Shown here one piece after another: positions 59,321 to 64,000 of a DNA stretch of 64,000 nt. The DNA lies in assembly GCA_026225945.1 (NCBI GenBank), contig JAMJFZ010000811.1, positions 1,240,001-1,304,000 on the forward strand, read 5' to 3'. Position numbers and translations under genes: made by a program. The stretch is from Cricetomys ansorgei. Lineage: Eukaryota; Chordata; Mammalia; Rodentia; Nesomyidae. Each line of letters starts with the position of its first letter. The stretch's first letter is position 1. The notes below the pieces were generated by a model. The model searched no databases, had not been told where the DNA came from, and was given only the letters and a program-made list of their open reading frames with translations.

Positions 59321-59496
59321 ATGTGAGCTATTTTTGAGACACTTTGCATTCATCATCTCATTTCATCCTCATAGTGGTTTCATTAGGCAGGGCTGATATT
59401 AACATTATTTTAGAGATAAGATGACTGAAGCTTAACAATAGTAATGATTTGCCTTAGTTAACACTGCTTACAACTGGGATCTGAGTGCAGGAATGA
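59321..59496 (+). repeat. MIR SINE
   Basis: 'tttgcattcatcatctcatttcatcctcatagtggtttcattaggcagg', then 'attttagagataagatgactgaagctta' and 'ctgggatctgagtgcagg', matches the MIR layout. Confidence 0.7.
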
Positions 59497-60292
59497 ATCT
59501 AAGCTCAGTGTCTGGACAATGATACAGAATTGACTCTGGGAGATTTTAGTATTTGGGCAAGAAAAATCTCTATGCTTGAGGGACAATCAGGTGGAGCTCA
59601 CACATATGAGCTCCAAAAGAGAACTCAGACAGCAATAAATGTATCTGGGTTCAAGAGTTTATAGATAGAAGAATGGGTTTACTAGTGAAGGGATTGAGAT
59701 AGTCTGGGAAAAAGGTATAGATGAAGAACACCAAAGATAAAATTGTGTACAGCACTGTCATTTAAGGGTATTGTTAAGAGTCAAACAGAGGATGGTGAAG
59801 ACAGAGATGAGATAATAGGGACTGGATGAGAAGCACCCGACAGGAAAAGGAACAGTTTTGAGAAGGAGGGAGCTGTGCCACTACAAATACAGCTCAGAAG
59901 AGCGAGAGGTAGCAAAGACTTTGGCAGCTTTGCCTGAAGCTGTAGATTAATGACTATTCTCTGCTTTAACTTTTTTTCCCTTGTCTCAGATTGAACCAAA
60001 CTCTCTTATCCTCTTTTCTAAAATATATGCTCCATGTGTTTTCCTACTGATCTCTTTGTCAACCCGAGGCCACCCCGGGATAAGAGCTCAGTGGTGGAAC
60101 AAAGCTTATCGTCGCATCCCGAGCCAGAGATAGTCTAAACATGTCCAGAACACAGTCATTAGCTCTGCCTTACACTCAACTTCTTTCAGGTAACCCACAA
60201 AAGCCCCCATCTTAGTTCTCACAGGCCAAATACATGTTTATATGTATGTATATGAATTCCTAAACCTACACACCTATATATACACATATATT

Positions 60293-60400
60293 AACCAGCC
60301 CTCAGTATTTGTAGATTCTCCATCTATAGATTCAACCAACCATGGATTGAAATGCTTTGAAAAAATATTGTGCTTTGGGGACATTATTAAATAAAATAAG
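60293..60400 (+). mobile_element. Tigger/MER2-type DNA transposon fragment
   Basis: 'ccagccctcagtatttgtagattctccatctatagattcaaccaaccatggattgaaa' corresponds to the terminal region of Tigger-class elements ('cctccgtatccgtgggttc...ttcaaccaaccgcggat'). The other end is not visible. Confidence 0.65.
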
Positions 60401-61604
60401 GATTCCTTGAACACAAGCACTGTTGTACTTTGACAGTAGATCTGCTAACTAAAGAGGCTACTTTATCAGGGGGCTATCAGTGTGGCTAGACTAGGTAAAA
60501 CGATGACTTACATCCCAGGAAGGAGAGTCAGATGCAACGACATAATATCAACCTACCCAGAATGACATACAATAAAGCATTCGAACTGTTTATTTTTCAG
60601 ACTTCCACTTAATATTTTCAGACTTCTGGTTGATTGAAATAAAACTACTGGAAGTGGAAGTACGGCTAGTGGTCATCAGGGGAGAGGTCCTTGACTGCAA
60701 GAGTCTCCCATGAGAAGCACCAGGAAGCAATGCAGCACAGGTAGCTGCAGGAGGCTCAGCAAGGCTCGGTATCAGCAGCCTTGAGAGGTTCTGAAGTTGT
60801 GTCACAGTGCTGGTGTGGTGGCTGTAGGGCTACACTGCCTAACAACTGCTTAGGTGCTTGTCTTTGTAAATGGGATCTGGGTGGGACAGCAATGACAGCC
60901 ACAGAAGTTGCCACTCTTTTCCTGATAGAAGCTGTGCAGGGACCAGATACCTGGGCAAAATGGAAATTCAGACTTACAGTTCAAGATAAAATTTCTGTCA
61001 CGTTTTTAATTGGAATACTTTTTATCACAGTAAAAGAGATGCTATTAGATTAATGTTGAAATGGATACTATGTATTGGGCGAATGTTAAAGTTAGGCTTA
61101 AGACTAAAATTAGATCATTAGGTTAATGATCAAGTTAGGTTTCTATATCAGTTTATGTTGCCACTACCTCTGATGCGTTTGCATGGTAATCACTGTAGAA
61201 TGGCTTAATGAAATGGTCATAATACAGTAAATATTAAACAATTTTCATTTAATATTCCTCCATCCACAGTTTTATTTTCCAGAACCTGACAATGGCTTAG
61301 ATGATTAATAGGATCAATATTAAGCATGGAGAGTATAAGATACCACAGAGGACCTACTTTTTTTTAAGTTTGAGAACTAAATGATTAACAATATTATAAT
61401 GTCTTACTATTTCACTTAATATATAAGTGGGATTAACATGTGGAAACTGAGTGAATTTTCATCTGGTACTTGATTTATGGTTAGATGAAATTTTGGATAG
61501 GTTTAGAGTTTGGATGGACAATGCAATTAGAGTTTTGTTAGAGAATAAGACACTCAATTAAGGAAGGTACAACACTGAGATTCTAGAAGACCTGACAATG
61601 ACTT

Positions 61605-61619
61605 GTCTTTGTATTTCAG
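61605..61619 (+). promoter_or_regulatory. Or51e1: 3' splice site of the Or51e1 coding exon
   Basis: 'gtctttgtatttcag' ends at 61619, 42 bases before the ATG at 61662. It is a consensus acceptor for joining the single coding exon to upstream non-coding exon(s). Confidence 0.7.
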
Positions 61620-61661
61620 CTTCAACCTACTTGGTGCTGGCCACGTCTCAGTTCCATCAGT

Positions 61662-62615
61662 ATGGTGGACACCAACAGCAGTGAATCCAGTGCCACGTAT
61701 TTCATCTTAATAGGCCTTCCAGGATTAGAAGAGGCTCAGTTCTGGTTGGCTTTCCCGTTGTTCTCCCTCTACCTTATTGCTGTGCTAGGCAACTTGACCA
61801 TCATCTACATTGTAAGGACAGAGCACAGCCTACATGAACCCATGTATATCTTTCTTTGCATGCTGTCTGGCCTAGACATCCTCATTTCCACCTCATCTAT
61901 GCCAAAAATGATGGCCATCTTTTGGTTCAACTCTACTACCATCCAGTTTGATGCTTGTCTGGTACAGATGTTTGCCATTCATTCCTTATCTGGCATGGAG
62001 TCTACAGTGCTGCTGGCCATGGCCTTTGATCGCTATGTGGCCATCTGTCACCCTCTACGCCATGCCACTGTGCTTACATTGCCTCGTGTTGCCAAGATTG
62101 GCATGGCTGCTGTGGTCAGGGGCGCTGCACTAATGGCACCTCTACCTGTCTTCATTAAAAGGTTGCCTTTCTGCAATTCCAATATCCTTTCTCATTCCTA
62201 CTGCTTACACCAAGATGTCATGAAGCTGGCCTGTGCTGACATCCGTGTCAATGTCATCTATGGCCTCATTGTCATCATCTCTGCCATTGGCTTGGACTCC
62301 CTTCTCATCTCCTTTTCATATCTGCTCATCCTTAAGACTGTGTTGGGCTTGACACGTGAAGCCCAGGCAAAAGCATTTGGCACTTGTGTCTCACATGTGT
62401 GTGCTGTTTTCATATTCTATGTGCCTTTCATTGGGTTGTCAATGGTGCATCGTTTTAGCAGGAGACGTGACTCTCTATTGCCTGTCATTATGGCCAACAT
62501 CTATCTGCTTGTTCCTCCTGTTCTCAACCCCATTGTCTATGGAGTGAAGACAAAGGAGATCCGGCAGCGCATATTGCGTCTTTTCCATGTGACCATACAC
62601 ACTTCAGATCACTAG
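61662..62615 (+). CDS. Or51e1: Olfactory receptor 51E1 (PSGR2/Olfr558 orthologue)
   Basis: Intact 317-residue class I receptor that agrees almost throughout with OR51E1 as I recall it; human carries one extra Met at the start. Glycosylation sites at Asn5 (NSS) and Asn90 (NST); GN at 43-44; HEPMYIFLCML; TM3 Cys99; MAFDRYVAIC at 120-129; ECL2 Cys171, Cys181 and Cys191; KAFGTCVSH before TM6; NPIVYGVKTKEI in TM7. Known biology of the family member: it responds to medium- and branched-chain fatty acids, and it is expressed outside the nose (prostate, gut, heart). It signals through Gs/G-olf at the plasma membrane. It lies downstream of Or51d1 on the same strand, as in human. Start: the ATG after the acceptor at 61619. 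Confidence 0.97.
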   Translation: MVDTNSSESSATYFILIGLPGLEEAQFWLAFPLFSLYLIAVLGNLTIIYIVRTEHSLHEPMYIFLCMLSGLDILISTSSMPKMMAIFWFNSTTIQFDACLVQMFAIHSLSGMESTVLLAMAFDRYVAICHPLRHATVLTLPRVAKIGMAAVVRGAALMAPLPVFIKRLPFCNSNILSHSYCLHQDVMKLACADIRVNVIYGLIVIISAIGLDSLLISFSYLLILKTVLGLTREAQAKAFGTCVSHVCAVFIFYVPFIGLSMVHRFSRRRDSLLPVIMANIYLLVPPVLNPIVYGVKTKEIRQRILRLFHVTIHTSDH

Positions 62616-64000
62616 GAATGATGAAACCTCCTTCTACTCAAAGATCTCCAATTCATACTTTAATGAAATAGTATTAAGAAAACAAATCTTTCTTAATCAA
62701 AACACAGCAGATCTTTCAAAGATGAAATTTGCTGTGAGATTTGCATACAAGAGCGTCCACCTGCAATCCCCATTTTCCAGCAACAGATTCTCCTTTGTTT
62801 TTTCTCTACATGATTATTAAGACCAAAGCTCATGTTTTGAAAGTTATAACTTCCCATTTATCACCTCTTCCCATTCCCAATTCATCTCTCTGATGATGGT
62901 TCACAGCATTTGGAGATGGAGCAACGCATCTAAAATCTTCATTGAAAGAACAAAGAGTTAAATAAGGCCTACAATAAAATTGTATAATCTGGGTTAAAAC
63001 TCTGATTTCCTCATGAGAATTCACAATGACTTTGGAGTTCTAAGAAGTTATAACTGGATCCCTCTTCAAAGCAATCTTCACAGAGAAGAAATAATTGTTT
63101 TTCTTCTGGGTTCCATGCCAAAAATAAACTACACTTCCCTACATTGTGAGATGACACACCTTGTCATAACAGTTGTCACAGCCACGGCCACACTTTACTT
63201 ATTTAAGTTTATCAACTTTTTAACTTGAACCACGATTGCACCAATGGGGAAACTGGTATTTCACAGGAACCAGTTAATTATATAGGATCATGGGGGCTCA
63301 AAAATAGAAGAAAATATGAAGAGTTTTCATGTTCAATCCTATGTTATGTGGAGGAATTGTTAGACCAGCAGGATGCTGAGTGGGCTGTTTCCAGTCTTAC
63401 ACTGTTTTCGGAGGAGGCATTTGGTCCATTCTTTCTACTTATATAGTGATGTTTTGAGGCTTTTCCTATCCTATAGAACTCGTGGCTTTAGTCATGCCAA
63501 TAAACATTGCTCTGTGTCCTGGCTCAGTCATCAGTGTGTCTATACAATGGAAGCAGGAGTGTTCTCAAATGGGCATATTTGAGAAACTGTGAATTAGCTG
63601 CTGAGTCCTTGGGTGTCCAACAGGCTTTAAGAGAAGCAGTTGAGAATATCCGGCAGCCGGTGGTATAAAGAGAGGGTCAATAACCACACAGTAGAGAGTC
63701 AAGAGCAAGAGACATGAGACTGAATAGAGTCATTAACCTATGTGGCTGACAGGAAGCAAAACTAGGGGAAAGGTGGATCCATTGAAAATGAGGAGCATAT
63801 ATATAAGCAAACACCACAGATACCCAGGGCTTTAAGCTGTTTTGCAGTGAGGGAAATAAGGACTGCATCCCTGCAAACTGTCATTTCCAGAAGTGGGCTG
63901 GCCACTGTAGGAGCGGAGTAAGAGTAGAGTGATCAGGGATTGGGATCATTACCCACAGAAAAACCATATTCAGATACAGTGTGAAGTTGGTGAGTATGAG
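62616..64000. other. Or51e1 3' flank, no further gene seen
   Basis: AT-rich, probably including the Or51e1 3' UTR; 'cctacaataaaattg' near 62970 and 'aaaaataaactac' near 63120 are possible polyadenylation signals. The remaining frames have no domain. In human the next gene in this direction is OR51E2, which is not reached here. Confidence 0.5.

Larger units (their letters stand above)
55001..61619. other. Or51e1 upstream region or likely intron, no coding gene seen
   Basis: Holds scattered old repeats: MIR-like antisense at about 57085-57235, (AAC)n at 58243-58262, an ID-like fragment, a MIR and a Tigger-type fragment, listed separately. None of the short frames shows a domain. If the candidate donor at 54236 is real, all of this is intron 1 of Or51e1. 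Confidence 0.5.

Overview
The window is a muroid rodent genomic segment. It carries B1, B2/B3, B4 and ID-like SINEs, rodent-style L1 fragments and a rodent hAT-Charlie element. It lies in the class I (fish-like) olfactory receptor (OR) cluster that corresponds to human 11p15.4. Gene order is an OR51-family gene, three OR52I-like genes, Trim68 (opposite strand), Or51d1, Or51e1. From memory, the human order is OR52I2-OR52I1-TRIM68-OR51D1-OR51E1, so this is conserved synteny with one extra OR52I copy. The exact species cannot be fixed by eye; mouse, rat, hamster and other muroids all remain possible.

Layout. 1-7.8 kb: AT-rich intergenic DNA with an antisense L1 3' end, a decayed sense L1, B1 copies and a TATC microsatellite. 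7.85-8.79 kb: an intact OR51-family gene. 9.9-13.6 kb: antisense L1 with a nested B1 and a roughly 600 bp unidentified insertion. 14.2-33.8 kb: three tandem units, each with an OR52I-like coding exon and related flanks. Homology along the units is patchy: near-identical blocks alternate with clearly diverged ones, as expected from repeated gene conversion. 35.3-41.6 kb: all six coding exons of Trim68 on the minus strand, spelling a full-length 483-residue RING/B-box/coiled-coil/PRY-SPRY protein. A GC-rich CpG cluster at 43.8-44.2 kb is its likely promoter. 50.4-51.4 kb: Or51d1. 61.66-62.6 kb: Or51e1, with a candidate non-coding first exon near 54.2 kb.

The ORs are single-coding-exon seven-transmembrane receptors, expected to couple to G-olf in olfactory neurons. 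Or51e1 is also known for ectopic expression and fatty-acid responses. Trim68 is an E3 ubiquitin ligase, functionally unrelated to its OR neighbours. Nothing here looks like an undescribed molecular system. The most informative signals are the mosaic OR52I array, in which one copy differs mainly in TM3 and TM5, a probable non-canonical GC-AG intron in Trim68, and several nested-transposon histories.
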